Part shown: piece after piece, positions 43,079 through 53,218 of the stretch | Numbering within the stretch: the stretch's first letter is position 1 | How the letters are laid out: every line of letters begins with the position of its first letter | Assembly (NCBI RefSeq): GCF_013201725.1 | Contig: NZ_CP053835.1 | Span: forward strand, 1,612,001-1,676,000 | Direction of reading: 5' to 3' | Source: Arcobacter defluvii | GTDB lineage: Bacteria > Campylobacterota > Campylobacteria > Campylobacterales > Arcobacteraceae | DNA length: 64,000 nucleotides | Program-made: the position numbers and the translations under genes | The notes under the pieces: generated by a model | What the model saw: the letters and a program-made list of their open reading frames with translations, nothing else | Databases searched by the model: none | What the model was told of the DNA's origin: nothing

Positions 43079-44053
43079 ATGAAAAATAAGATTCTTGAAT
43101 TAATAAAATTATCTGCTACAAATGAAGATGCGTATAAATCTTTAGTTAGTATTTTTAGCCTACATGAACAACTTCAATATGCTACAAATATAAAACAGCT
43201 AGCAGAGGATATATTTTCTTGGTTAAACAAAGAATTTAATATAGATAATATGGTATTCTCACTTTTTGACATAAATAAAAATACAAAAGAAGAGATTTTA
43301 GTAAAAGGTGAAGAATTTTATCTAGATGATGATTTATCTCATTTTTTTATAATAAATACACATACAAGTTTAAATGCAACTGTCTCTTTTTGTGCAACTT
43401 CAAAAGTACATTTTAAAATTTTAGAAGAAAAATATTCAGTTATTGAAGCTGCTTTCTTTCAAATTTCACCTATGGTTCAAAGTGCAATTTTAAAGAAGAA
43501 CTTTATAGATTCTTCATCTTTAGATTCAGTTACAAATGTTTACAATAGAAATTATTTAATCGAAAATTTAACAACGCATCTTAGACTTTCAAATAATAAA
43601 CAAGATGAAATTTACTTTTTGATGATAGGAATTGACCATTTTAAAGCAGTAATTGATGAATTTGATTATGATGTTGCAGATAGAGTTTTAATCGAACTTG
43701 CAAAAGTAATTCACTCAAATATAAATGAATTTGATATGGTTGGAAGATTAAATGGAGATGAGTTTTTAGTTTCTATTTTAAATAATGCAAATGAATATCA
43801 AGCTTGTGAATTAGCAAAAAAAATAATATCAGATTTTGCACAAATTGATATTCTTGTTAATGAACAAACAAAACAAACATTAAAAAAGACTATATGTATC
43901 GGATTTGAAATCTACAAAATAAACTCTGATATTACAATAACAGATTGTATAAAAAATGCAGATATTGCTTTATACGAAGCAAAGAATAAAGGGAGAAGTC
44001 AACTATTTAAATTTAGTGATTTAAGTGCAGAAGATACTATTGATTTATTTTAA
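43079..44053 (+). CDS. GGDEF-domain protein with altered signature (paralogue B)
   Basis: 324 residues, same plan as its upstream neighbour: GAF-like start, then GGDEF at ~155-315 (DSVTNVYNRNYLIENL, MIGIDHFKAVIDEFDYDVAD, LNGDEFLVSI). The signature is NGDEF, losing only the first Gly, so some activity is possible. The shared insertion FKAVIDEFDY, the shared NEQTKQTLKKTIC box and similar tails show origin by tandem duplication. The last gene before a convergent cmoB. Confidence 0.88.
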   Translation: MKNKILELIKLSATNEDAYKSLVSIFSLHEQLQYATNIKQLAEDIFSWLNKEFNIDNMVFSLFDINKNTKEEILVKGEEFYLDDDLSHFFIINTHTSLNATVSFCATSKVHFKILEEKYSVIEAAFFQISPMVQSAILKKNFIDSSSLDSVTNVYNRNYLIENLTTHLRLSNNKQDEIYFLMIGIDHFKAVIDEFDYDVADRVLIELAKVIHSNINEFDMVGRLNGDEFLVSILNNANEYQACELAKKIISDFAQIDILVNEQTKQTLKKTICIGFEIYKINSDITITDCIKNADIALYEAKNKGRSQLFKFSDLSAEDTIDLF

Positions 44054-44075
44054 TCTTTAGTATCTTTCATATTTT

Positions 44076-44990
44076 TTATAAAACTTTTTTAGCTTTTACA
44101 TAAACTCTTTTGGGTGCTGGATATCCTTCAACAGTTTTTGTATTATCATTTTCATCTAAAAAATCTTCTAAACTTTGATCAAAAGACCATTCTGTTTTTC
44201 TCTGTTCTTCGGATGTTGTAACTGTTGTAGCAAGAATTTCGATATCTTCGAATCCTGCTCTTTCTAACCAATTTTTAAGTGCAGGAATTGTTGGAATAAA
44301 ATAGATATTTGGAATTTTTGAATATCTTTTATTTGGTGTCAAACAAATCTCATCTTCGCCATCTATCATAAAAGTATCAATTAAAATTTCACCTTTACTA
44401 TTTAATCCTCTTGCTAATGATTTTAAAGTTCCAACTGGGTCTGGTCTATGATATAAGACTCCAAGCATAAAAATAAAATCAAATTTATGATTATAAAATT
44501 CTAAATGCTCAACTCCTAGCATTTCATAGATTATTTCTGATTTCACAAAATGATTTATAAACTCAAATTGATGTAAAGTTAAAGGTGATGGATCAAAACC
44601 AATTAATCTTTTAGGTTTGTCTTCAAGCATTCTAAACATATAATAACCATTGTTACAACCAATGTCAGCAACAATTTTATCTTTTAGATTAAAAAAAGGA
44701 CGTATAAGATTGTATTTAATATTACTTTGCCATTCACTATCTATTTCTAAACCAAAAACATTAAAAGGACCTTTTCTCCAAGGGATTAATTTTTTAGCTG
44801 TTTTAACTATAACTTCATATTCGTCATTTGTTAAATCTTCTCTTTTTCCTACACTAAACCAATCACCATAATCTATTTTCAAATCTGATTTTTTTATTTT
44901 ACAAGCTTCTTGAAGCTGCAAATACCAAGGTTCAACATTTTTCCAAGTACGACATTCTTGTTTTTTATTTTGTAATATTTCTAAATTCAT
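44076..44990 (-). CDS. cmoB: tRNA U34 carboxymethyltransferase CmoB
   Basis: CmoB transfers a carboxymethyl group from carboxy-SAM to 5-hydroxyuridine at the tRNA wobble base. The start is set at ATG 44990 (MNLEILQNKK), giving 304 residues. A longer frame to 45062 adds 24 residues of hydrophobic, unlike-family sequence. Key parts: WKNVEPWYLQLQ, KGPFNVFGLEIDSEWQSNIK, VADIGCNNGYYMFRM, GFDPSPLTLHQFEF, MLGVLYHRPDP and RVYVKAKKV. No cmoA is nearby. Confidence 0.94.
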   Translation of the reverse strand: MNLEILQNKKQECRTWKNVEPWYLQLQEACKIKKSDLKIDYGDWFSVGKREDLTNDEYEVIVKTAKKLIPWRKGPFNVFGLEIDSEWQSNIKYNLIRPFFNLKDKIVADIGCNNGYYMFRMLEDKPKRLIGFDPSPLTLHQFEFINHFVKSEIIYEMLGVEHLEFYNHKFDFIFMLGVLYHRPDPVGTLKSLARGLNSKGEILIDTFMIDGEDEICLTPNKRYSKIPNIYFIPTIPALKNWLERAGFEDIEILATTVTTSEEQRKTEWSFDQSLEDFLDENDNTKTVEGYPAPKRVYVKAKKVL

Positions 44991-45087
44991 GGTGTAATTA
45001 TAAATTTTTAAGATAAAATTCCATCTTAAATTAATAAGTATAACAGAAAATTGACATTTCATTAACGCTAAGTTAACCTCTTATTAA

Positions 45088-45093
45088 TATAAT
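45088..45093 (+). promoter_or_regulatory. -10 element for ccsBA
   Basis: TATAAT, 29 bases before the TTG start of ccsBA, in the divergent gap with cmoB. No good -35 at normal spacing. Confidence 0.45.
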
Positions 45094-45122
45094 CGACAAA
45101 ACTAAAATTAAAAGGATATTTT

Positions 45123-47864
45123 TTGAAGCTTACAAATGTCTTATTCTCGTTTAAGACTACACTTATATTACTTGCTTTATTAGCAATTGGCGCAGGAGTT
45201 GCTACATTTATTGAAAATGATTTTGGTACTTCTTCAGCTAGAGTTTTGGTTTATAATAACCTTTGGTATGAAACAATTCTTGTATTAACTGCAATCAATT
45301 TAGTTGGAATAATTTTTAAATACAAAATGTGGAGAAATAAAGCTAGATTCATTTTTCACTCATCTTTTGTTATCATTTTAATTGGTGCTGGAATTACTAG
45401 ATATATTGGATATGAGGGTATTATGCAAATACCAGAAGGTAAAACAGAGAATCAAATGCTTTCTCTTGAACCTTATTTACAAGTTACTATAAAAGATGGT
45501 GAAAAAATTTATTATCAAGAATATCAAAAAGAGTTTACATCTTTATTTCCTGAATTAAATAAATTTTCTCATGTTATTCATTTTGGAGATAAATCTTTAG
45601 AAGTAAACTATAAAGATTATATGTTTGTGAAAAAAAATGGTGCTAAAATGGGATTAACAACTGTAGAAGTTACTTATAATGGAGAAAAACAGGAATTAAG
45701 ATTGCCAGGAATTAGAGGACAAGCTCCTATTCCAAGGGATATACAATTTGGTGATTTAAAAGTAACTTTAGGTTATGGTTCAAAAATTGTTGATTTACCT
45801 TTTTCTATTAAATTAAATGACTTTCAACTTGATAGATATCCAGGAAGTATGTCTCCTTCTTCATATGCATCTGAAGTTACAGTAATAAAAGAGGATGGAA
45901 AATCTTATGACTATAGAATTTTTATGAATAGAACTTTAAGTGAAGGAAATTTCTTATTTTTCCAAAGTTCATATTTCCCTGATGAAACAGGAACAGTTTT
46001 ATCTGTAAATAATGACCCAGGAAAATGGCCAACTTATTTAGGATATTTTTTATTAACACTTGGATTACTTTTAAATTTCTTTGATAAAAAATCAAGATTT
46101 TGGAAATTAACTAAATTTGTAAGTAGTAAAAATATTGCTGCACTTGCAATTGCTATTGCATGTACATTTGCGACAAATTCTTTACAAGCAGCTGAAAATC
46201 AACCTGAAGTTGATAATTCAAAATTAACTGTTGATTATTTAAATAAATTAAAAGATGAATCTTTACAAACAGCTGATAAATTTGGTCATTTAGTTGTGCA
46301 AAGTAATGGTGGAAGAATGAAGCCATTAGCAACATTAGATAGAGAAATAATACAAAAATTAAGTGGAAGAGCTACTTTTTTAGGAATGACAGCTGATCAA
46401 TTAGTAATTGGAATGTTATCTAAACCTGATGTTTGGAAAGATGTGAAAATAATTAAAATTCAAACTCCAAAACTTAAAAAGTTTTTAGGTGTTGATGTAA
46501 ATGAAAAATATATTGCTTTTTCAGAGGTATTTAAAGATGGAGAATATTTATTAGCAGCAGAAGCTGAAAAAGCTCTACAAACAAAACCAATTGAAAGAGG
46601 AACTTACGAAAAGGATATTATAAAACTTGATGAAAAATTAAATATTATGTATTCTGTATTTAATGGTTCACTACTAAATATCTATCCTAAAGTAAAAGAT
46701 ACAAATAATCAAGATGATAATTTTAAATGGTATTCTCCATTAGAAGCAATGCAAAACTTCACAGGACAAAATCAAGCTGCTGTTGAAACAATAACAAGAG
46801 GATTGATAAATGCAATTGTTGAAAATAAATGGGAAGATGCTGATAATTTTATAAATATGATTTCTTTATATCAAGAAAGAGTTGGAGCTGATGTAATGCT
46901 TCCAAAATCAAAAATTGATGCTGAAATATTATTTAATAAGATAGATATTTTCTTTAAATTAACTTTAGCTTATATGCTTCTTGGTTTCGTAATGCTTGTT
47001 GTTGCACTTATGATTATATTTAAACCAGAATTTAAATTTGAAAAAATTACTAAATCATTTTTTGTTGTTTTAGCAATATTATTTGCATTACAAACATTTG
47101 GAATGGGTTATAGATGGGTTCTTTCAGGTCATGCACCTTGGTCAAATATTTACGAAACTTTAGTTTATATTTCTTGGTCTGCTGTATTTGCAGGAGTTAT
47201 TTTCTTTAGAAAATCACTTTTAGCTTTAGGAGCAGCTGTTATTATCGCTGGGATTTTCATGTTTACAGCTCACTTAACAGATGTTGACCCACAAATCACA
47301 AACTTAGTTCCTGTATTAAAATCATACTGGTTAACTATTCACGTTTCTATTTTAACAGCTTCATACGGATTCTTTGGATTAGGAGCAATATTAGGTTTCT
47401 TAACTTTAGTTATGTTCATCTTTAGAAAAAGAAAACCTCACCTTGATCCAATAATCAAACATATTTCTGCAATTAATGAAATTGCTTTAATTATTGGTCT
47501 TGCTGCTGTTACAATTGGAAATTTCCTTGGTGGTGTTTGGGCAAATGAATCATGGGGAAGATATTGGGGATGGGATCCTAAAGAGACTTGGGCTTATGTA
47601 TCAATTGTTGTTTATGCAATTGTACTTCATTTAAGATTTGTTAAATCATTAAATACACCTTATGCATTAGCTACAGCTTCACTTTTAGGATTTAGTTCAA
47701 TAATTATGACTTATGTAGGAGTTAACTTCTATCTATCTGGAATGCACTCTTATGCAACAGGAGATCCTGTTCCAATTCCAGTTTGGGCTTATATAACTGT
47801 TTCTATTGCAATTATTACTATTATACTTGCATTCAGAAATAGAGATTTAAAAGAAACTATCTAA
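45123..47864 (+). CDS. ccsBA: cytochrome c biogenesis protein CcsBA (ResB-CcsA fusion)
   Basis: 913 residues from a TTG start after AAAAGGA. The ResB-like half (1-~340) has membrane helices near 12-30, 48-66, 77-95 and ~305-320 around a periplasmic domain. The middle has a further helix near ~338-356 and a large periplasmic loop. The CcsA half (~615-913) has helices and the haem-handling motif WGRYWGWDPKETWAY. CcsBA exports haem and ligates it to apocytochrome c (System II). The fused form is typical of Helicobacter/Campylobacter relatives. It is followed by a strong hairpin. Confidence 0.96.
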   Translation: MKLTNVLFSFKTTLILLALLAIGAGVATFIENDFGTSSARVLVYNNLWYETILVLTAINLVGIIFKYKMWRNKARFIFHSSFVIILIGAGITRYIGYEGIMQIPEGKTENQMLSLEPYLQVTIKDGEKIYYQEYQKEFTSLFPELNKFSHVIHFGDKSLEVNYKDYMFVKKNGAKMGLTTVEVTYNGEKQELRLPGIRGQAPIPRDIQFGDLKVTLGYGSKIVDLPFSIKLNDFQLDRYPGSMSPSSYASEVTVIKEDGKSYDYRIFMNRTLSEGNFLFFQSSYFPDETGTVLSVNNDPGKWPTYLGYFLLTLGLLLNFFDKKSRFWKLTKFVSSKNIAALAIAIACTFATNSLQAAENQPEVDNSKLTVDYLNKLKDESLQTADKFGHLVVQSNGGRMKPLATLDREIIQKLSGRATFLGMTADQLVIGMLSKPDVWKDVKIIKIQTPKLKKFLGVDVNEKYIAFSEVFKDGEYLLAAEAEKALQTKPIERGTYEKDIIKLDEKLNIMYSVFNGSLLNIYPKVKDTNNQDDNFKWYSPLEAMQNFTGQNQAAVETITRGLINAIVENKWEDADNFINMISLYQERVGADVMLPKSKIDAEILFNKIDIFFKLTLAYMLLGFVMLVVALMIIFKPEFKFEKITKSFFVVLAILFALQTFGMGYRWVLSGHAPWSNIYETLVYISWSAVFAGVIFFRKSLLALGAAVIIAGIFMFTAHLTDVDPQITNLVPVLKSYWLTIHVSILTASYGFFGLGAILGFLTLVMFIFRKRKPHLDPIIKHISAINEIALIIGLAAVTIGNFLGGVWANESWGRYWGWDPKETWAYVSIVVYAIVLHLRFVKSLNTPYALATASLLGFSSIIMTYVGVNFYLSGMHSYATGDPVPIPVWAYITVSIAIITIILAFRNRDLKETI

Positions 47865-47868
47865 AAAA

Positions 47869-47899
47869 TTTGAGGAGTTAAGTTATTTAACTCCTCAAA
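47869..47899 (+). terminator. strong terminator after ccsBA
   Basis: TTTGAGGAGTTAA (47869-47881) and TTAACTCCTCAAA (47887-47899), a perfect 13-bp stem with a five-base loop, five bases after the stop, followed by an A/T-rich tract. Confidence 0.85.
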
Positions 47900-47954
47900 A
47901 AATTATTTTAATCTCATAAAACAAAATTTAACTTATTTAATATCAAACTTTTCA

Positions 47955-47960
47955 TATAAT
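47955..47960 (+). promoter_or_regulatory. -10 element for the two-component pair
   Basis: TATAAT 34 bases before the response regulator ATG at 47993. No clear -35. Confidence 0.4.
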
Positions 47961-47992
47961 ATTCACCTTTTAAATTTAATCTTAGGAAAATA

Positions 47993-48715
47993 ATGCATAG
48001 TGATAAATTAAAGAATATTATATCTTATACAAAAAACTTCAATGTATTATATATTGAAGATAATATTGATGTACAACAACAAACAACAAAAATGTTATCA
48101 TCTTTCTTTAAAAAAATTGAACTTGCAAATAATGGAAAAGAAGCTCTTGAACTATTTAAAGAAGCTAGTTTTAATTTAATTATTACAGATATAAAAATGC
48201 CTTTAGTTGATGGTATTTCACTAATTGAATCAGTAAGAAGGATTGATAAAAAGATACCTATTATTGTTCTTTCAGCACACGATGATAAAGAATATTTTTT
48301 GAAGACTATAAATCAAGGAATTGACGGATATATCCTAAAACCATACACTTTAGAACAAATATTACAAACTTTATATAATTTAATTCAAAAATATGATTTA
48401 GAAAAGAAGTTTGATAATAAAGTCAAATTAAAATCAGGTTTTATTTGGGATAAAAATATAAATCAATTACAAAAAAACAATGAAATAATCAAATTATCAA
48501 AATATGAAAGAAAACTTTTTGAACTGTTTATTTCTACTAATTGTAACTCAAAAAGTTATGATGAAATAGAATATCATCTATTTAATAACTATGAAAATAA
48601 TACTAAAAAATTAAGAAATTTAATCACAAGATTAAAACAAAAACTAAATTATGATTTATTTGAAACAGTTTATTCTCATGGCTATACATTGAAATATGAA
48701 GAAAATGAAGAATGA
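47993..48715 (+). CDS. OmpR-type response regulator
   Basis: 240 residues. The receiver is complete: LYIEDNIDV, LIITDIKMPLVDG, IVLSAHDD, YILKPYT. A winged-helix output follows (~150-235: LSKYERKLFELFIS, TKKLRNLITRLKQKLN, SHGYTLKY). Partner of the kinase that begins inside its last codons (ATGA overlap). RBS AGGAAAA. Confidence 0.9.
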   Translation: MHSDKLKNIISYTKNFNVLYIEDNIDVQQQTTKMLSSFFKKIELANNGKEALELFKEASFNLIITDIKMPLVDGISLIESVRRIDKKIPIIVLSAHDDKEYFLKTINQGIDGYILKPYTLEQILQTLYNLIQKYDLEKKFDNKVKLKSGFIWDKNINQLQKNNEIIKLSKYERKLFELFISTNCNSKSYDEIEYHLFNNYENNTKKLRNLITRLKQKLNYDLFETVYSHGYTLKYEENEE

Positions 48716-51525
48716 AATTTTCATTTTTCATTTTTTTTATCATAATTCTTAATATATCATTAAATGCAAATAATAATGAAATTGTATTAACAAAAGAAGA
48801 ATATAAATTTCTAGTAGAAAATCAACCTTTAAAAATACAAAATGAACTAAACTGGCCTCCATATAATTTCAATGAAAATGGCATTCCAAAAGGTTTTGCG
48901 ATTGATTATATGAATTTATTAGCAAAAAAATTAAATATCAAAATAAAATATATCACTGGTCCATCTTGGGATGAATTTATGGAAATGTTAAAAAAAGATG
49001 AAATCGATGCAATTATAAATATTTCAAAAAATAAAGAAAGAGAAAAATATTTTGATTTTTCAAATATCTATCATTTAGCTTCAAATGCAATTTATGTAAA
49101 AAAAGGAAATGAAACTCTAGATTCATTAGAAAAACTTGAAGGTAAAACTATCGTAATGCCAAAAGGTTTTTTTGCTCAAGAATATCTAGAAAAGAATTAT
49201 CCAAATATACATCAAATTTTAGTAAAAGACTCTCTTGAAGCATTAAAATTGTTATCTTTAGGTAAAGCTGATGCAACTATTGATAAAAAAAATGTTTTAG
49301 ATTATTTAATATCAACTAAAAATATTTCAGAAGTTATTCCTACAAACTATATAGATGAAGATAAATTAATAAGTCATATAAGAATAGCAACATCAAAAAA
49401 CAAACCTTTACTAAACACTATTTTAATCAAAGCTCAAAATAGCGTTTCAGACGAAGAATTATTAAACTTAAAAAAGAAATGGTTTGGAACAACAGATATT
49501 AAAAATGAAAAGAATTTTTTAACAAATGATGAAAAAAATTATATTAATAAACACTCTATAAAAATCTGCCATATTATAGATTTAAAACCTATTGAATTTT
49601 TTGAAAATAATCAATTTCAAGGAATAAACATAGATTTATTAAATTTAATAGCAAAAAAATTAGCTATTAAATTTGAAGATATAAAAGTTAATGATTATCA
49701 AACAGCTATAAACTACTTAAAAAATGGAACTTGTGATATTTTACCAACAACAATTGAAAATACAAATTTAAAAAATATTGCACTTTTAACAACTCCTATT
49801 TTAAGTTATAAATTAGCAATCATAACTCAAAAAAACAAACCTGTTGTTCAAAATTTAGATGAAATTATAAACAAAACAATGTCAAAGAAATCAACTTCTG
49901 AAACCCTTAATCTTCTAAAATCAAAATATCCTAATATAAATATTTTTGAAACATCAAATGATTATGAAACCCTAGAAGCTGTAAATAACAATAAAGTATA
50001 TTATGCAGTTGAACCTTTACCTGTAATAACTTATTATATGTCTAAATATGCTTTAAATGATATTTATATATCAAGATATACTGACATGACATTAAATGTA
50101 AAATTTGCAATATTAAAAGAAAATTATGTTTTATATGAGATTTTCAATAAAACAATAAGTCAAATAAAAGAGTATGAGTATACAACAATATCCAATAAAT
50201 GGACAAACTCTTTTTTAAAAGATTCGTATGATTATTCTTTATTATGGAAAGTTTTATCTTTTATTTTTATTATTTTAAGTGTTTTAACTTATAGACAAGT
50301 AATTTTAAATAAACATAACAGACTTTTAAAACTTGCAAATAATGAAATTGCAGAAAAAACAAAATTAATTGAAAAACAAAAAGAACTTTTTGAAAAACTA
50401 TATAATAAATCAGCAGATGGTGTTTTACTTATAAAAGATAATAAAATTATTGATTGTAATGAAGCAAGCTTAAAAATCCTTCAATATGAGAAAGATGAAC
50501 TTCTAAATAAATTTTTACCTGATATTTCTCCTAAATATCAATTAAATATGAAAGAATCATCTATAAAAGCTCAAGAAAAAATAAATGAAGTTCTAAAAAA
50601 CGGAATTTGTAGTTTTGAATGGATTCATCAAAATAAAGATTCTGAAAAACTTTGGATAGAAGTAGTTCTTACAGCAATTGAAATAGATAATATATCTGTT
50701 ATTCATACAGTTATTAGAGATATTAATAAACGTAAAAAAATGGAAAAAGAACTTGAAAGTTTAACTTATAAATTAGAAGAGCGTATTGAAGAAGAAATCA
50801 AAAAAAATAAAGAAAAAACAAATCAATTAATTCAACAATCAAGACTGGCTCAAATGGGAGAAATGATTAGTATGATTGCACATCAATGGAGACAACCATT
50901 ATCAGCTATTAGTGCAACAACTAATACTTTATTATTAAAACTTTTATTAGATGAAAAAATAGATAATGAACAACTAAAAAAAGAGTTAAATCTAATAATA
51001 GATTATTCACAACATCTATCTTTAACAATAGATGATTTCAGAAATTTCTTTAAAACTGATAAAATAAAAAGCGAAACTACTTTAGAAGAACTAATAGAAA
51101 AATCTGTAAATATTATAAAAACTTCTTTTGTATCAAAAAATATTGAACTAAAAATAAACAATAATTTCAATGAAAAAATCATTACATATACTACTGAATT
51201 ACAACAAGTAATTCTAATTATTTTAAAAAATGCAGAAGATGCTTTTATTGAAAGAAGAATTAAAAATAAAAAAATCAGTATAAAAACTTATAAAGAAGCT
51301 GATTCTATAATAATTCAAATAAAAGATAATGCAGGTGGGATTTCACTTGATATTATTGATAAAGTATTTGATCCATATTTTTCAACAAAAAAAGAAAAAG
51401 AAGGAACAGGTATAGGACTTTATATGAGTAAAATTATAATTGATGATCATTGTAAAGGAAATCTAAGTGTAATAAATAGTGAAAATGGTGCTCTTTTTAC
51501 TATCAAATTACCTCTTAGTTTATAA
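48712..51525 (+). CDS. sensor histidine kinase with two periplasmic solute-binding domains
   Basis: 937 residues. A signal helix (~4-18), then two tandem bacterial extracellular solute-binding (SBP_bac_3) domains (~25-260, LNWPPYNFNENGIPKGFAIDY-like ligand lobe; ~275-500). One membrane helix ~513-531. PAS ~555-680 (GVLLIKDNKIIDCNEASL). Coiled coil, HisKA GEMISMIAHQWRQPLS (~718), ATPase with ILKNAEDAF, DNAGGI, GTGIGLYMSKII. It probably senses amino acids or similar small molecules, like BvgS/EvgS. Cognate regulator is the preceding gene. Confidence 0.93.
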   Translation: MKFSFFIFFIIILNISLNANNNEIVLTKEEYKFLVENQPLKIQNELNWPPYNFNENGIPKGFAIDYMNLLAKKLNIKIKYITGPSWDEFMEMLKKDEIDAIINISKNKEREKYFDFSNIYHLASNAIYVKKGNETLDSLEKLEGKTIVMPKGFFAQEYLEKNYPNIHQILVKDSLEALKLLSLGKADATIDKKNVLDYLISTKNISEVIPTNYIDEDKLISHIRIATSKNKPLLNTILIKAQNSVSDEELLNLKKKWFGTTDIKNEKNFLTNDEKNYINKHSIKICHIIDLKPIEFFENNQFQGINIDLLNLIAKKLAIKFEDIKVNDYQTAINYLKNGTCDILPTTIENTNLKNIALLTTPILSYKLAIITQKNKPVVQNLDEIINKTMSKKSTSETLNLLKSKYPNINIFETSNDYETLEAVNNNKVYYAVEPLPVITYYMSKYALNDIYISRYTDMTLNVKFAILKENYVLYEIFNKTISQIKEYEYTTISNKWTNSFLKDSYDYSLLWKVLSFIFIILSVLTYRQVILNKHNRLLKLANNEIAEKTKLIEKQKELFEKLYNKSADGVLLIKDNKIIDCNEASLKILQYEKDELLNKFLPDISPKYQLNMKESSIKAQEKINEVLKNGICSFEWIHQNKDSEKLWIEVVLTAIEIDNISVIHTVIRDINKRKKMEKELESLTYKLEERIEEEIKKNKEKTNQLIQQSRLAQMGEMISMIAHQWRQPLSAISATTNTLLLKLLLDEKIDNEQLKKELNLIIDYSQHLSLTIDDFRNFFKTDKIKSETTLEELIEKSVNIIKTSFVSKNIELKINNNFNEKIITYTTELQQVILIILKNAEDAFIERRIKNKKISIKTYKEADSIIIQIKDNAGGISLDIIDKVFDPYFSTKKEKEGTGIGLYMSKIIIDDHCKGNLSVINSENGALFTIKLPLSL

Positions 51526-51534
51526 TGATATAAT
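51526..51534 (+). promoter_or_regulatory. extended -10 promoter for pepD
   Basis: TGATATAAT (51526-51534) fits TGnTATAAT and lies 28 bases before the pepD ATG, just after the kinase stop. Confidence 0.5.
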
Positions 51535-51562
51535 ACAAAAAAATTTAAAGGATTTTTAGAAA

Positions 51563-52855
51563 ATGGACAATAATATAATTGATATTTTTAAAGAAATTAC
51601 TGCAATTCCAAGATGTTCAGGAACTCATGAAGCATTTATAAATTATATGAAAAATTTATCAAAAGAATTAGGATATTTATGTTTAGTTGATGAATATAAT
51701 AATATTTTATGTAAAAAAGAAAATTCAAATGCAAAATTAGCTTTTCAATCACACTATGACATAGTTTGTTTAAGTGATAATTGTGTTCCTAATATTGTAC
51801 AAGATGGAGATTTATTAAAAGCTACTGATTCAACACTAGGAAGTGATAATGGAATTGGATGTTCATATATGATTGCTTTAATGTGTGAAAAATATGATGG
51901 AGAGTTTTTATTTACAAGTGATGAAGAAATTGGACTTATTGGAGCAAATAACTTAAGTTTACCATTAAATGCCTCTTATATGCTAAATCTTGATAGTGAA
52001 GAAGAAGGAGAGATTTGTATAGGTTGTGCAGGTGGAGTTGATATTTTTGGAACTAATTCAAATAAAAAAATTATTCCAAATACAGATAATCTTGATTTAT
52101 ATGAGATAACTATTTCTAAACTTCAAGGTGGGCACAGTGGTGTTGATATAGATAAAAATATTCCAAATGGAATAAAACTAATTGCAAAAACAATCAAAGA
52201 GTGTAATGGAAAACTTCTTGATATAAATGGAGGAGAGAGAATCAACTCAATTCCAGTTAATGTAAAAGCAATAATTGCTTCAAAATTGACTCCAATTGCT
52301 AGCCATGAATTTATGAAAATAGAAAAAATAGATACAAAAACTGAACATTTAAATGTTTATGATGATAAAATTATTGATTTTATATATGATTTTCAAAATG
52401 GTGTAAGAGCTATGAATGATGAATTAAAAGTTGTTCAAAACTCTATAAATCTCGCAATTATAAAAACTGGAATAAATGAAATAAAAATAGAACTAAGCGC
52501 TAGGTCTATGGATAATACTGAATTAAAAAATCTAAAAGATGAAACAATAAAAATGTTAGAAGATTATAACTTTATTGTTGAAACAAATGGAAAATATCCA
52601 GCTTGGAAACCAGATATAAATGAATTTACATCAAAAGTTTTAGAAATCTATAAAGAGGTTAATCCTAAAGCTTCACTTGAAGCTATTCATGCTGGACTTG
52701 AATGTGCAATATTTAAAGACAAATATCCTCATATAAAAGTAGCTTCAATAGGACCTACTATAAACTTTCCTCACTCTAAAAAAGAACAAGTTTCTATAAA
52801 ATCAGTAGAAAATGTTTATAAAATTGTAAAAAAAATAACTCAAGAAATGAAATAG
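51563..52855 (+). CDS. pepD: aminoacyl-histidine dipeptidase
   Basis: 430 residues, shorter than the ~485 of E. coli PepD but with the family set: AIPRCSGTHEAF, SHYDIVC, LGSDNGIGC, FTSDEEIGLIGANNL, LDSEEEGEICIGCAGG, LQGGHSGVDIDK and AIHAGLECAIF. It is a cytosolic Zn enzyme that cleaves Xaa-His dipeptides and others. RBS AAAGGA. Ends in a hairpin shared with the next converging gene. Confidence 0.93.
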   Translation: MDNNIIDIFKEITAIPRCSGTHEAFINYMKNLSKELGYLCLVDEYNNILCKKENSNAKLAFQSHYDIVCLSDNCVPNIVQDGDLLKATDSTLGSDNGIGCSYMIALMCEKYDGEFLFTSDEEIGLIGANNLSLPLNASYMLNLDSEEEGEICIGCAGGVDIFGTNSNKKIIPNTDNLDLYEITISKLQGGHSGVDIDKNIPNGIKLIAKTIKECNGKLLDINGGERINSIPVNVKAIIASKLTPIASHEFMKIEKIDTKTEHLNVYDDKIIDFIYDFQNGVRAMNDELKVVQNSINLAIIKTGINEIKIELSARSMDNTELKNLKDETIKMLEDYNFIVETNGKYPAWKPDINEFTSKVLEIYKEVNPKASLEAIHAGLECAIFKDKYPHIKVASIGPTINFPHSKKEQVSIKSVENVYKIVKKITQEMK

Positions 52856-52869
52856 GATTTTTCCTATTT
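52850..52869. terminator. bidirectional terminator between pepD and the 113-residue gene
   Basis: AAATAGGA (52850-52857) pairs with TCCTATTT (52862-52869) with a four-base loop. The arms overlap the ends of both genes. Confidence 0.65.
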
Positions 52870-53205
52870 ATTTCTAGCCTTTTCAATATCATAACTATAT
52901 TTATATACCATATAGTCAAAAAGTTTTGCTTCTTCATTCTTTTGAAAAAATAAAAACATTTCTACAAGCCTAAAAGAAATTCTAAAAAAAGCTGTAAAAG
53001 GTACCATATAAGCTAAAACTGTAGCATATGTTCTATATGGATAATACTTATCTAATTCCTCTTTTAATTCTTTTAAAACTAAACTCTCTTCTTGTAATTT
53101 TGTTCTATCTTGATTAGAAATAACTCGTATTGCTATTAAAAAATTTAATACAAACATCAAAGCATTTAAATTCCAACCAATTATACAAATATCTAAATAA
53201 CTCAT
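52864..53205 (-). CDS. small membrane protein, hypothetical
   Basis: 113 residues. One hydrophobic helix at the N-terminus (~5-25), and a weaker amphipathic one at ~62-85 between charged helices. No known motif. It begins 13 bases after the chemoreceptor stop on the same strand, so it probably is co-transcribed with it. Confidence 0.7.
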   Translation of the reverse strand: MSYLDICIIGWNLNALMFVLNFLIAIRVISNQDRTKLQEESLVLKELKEELDKYYPYRTYATVLAYMVPFTAFFRISFRLVEMFLFFQKNEEAKLFDYMVYKYSYDIEKARNK

Positions 53206-53218
53206 AAATCACCTATTA

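Noticed and set aside
44991-45062. Longer start for cmoB
   Set aside because: The 24 extra residues are hydrophobic and unlike the family, and the shorter start gives the usual length and N-terminus.
47930-47970. Similarity of TTAATATCAAA..TTTCAT motifs at 20255-20285 and 47937-47956
   Set aside because: Short AT-rich match with no symmetry or shared function of the downstream genes; likely chance.
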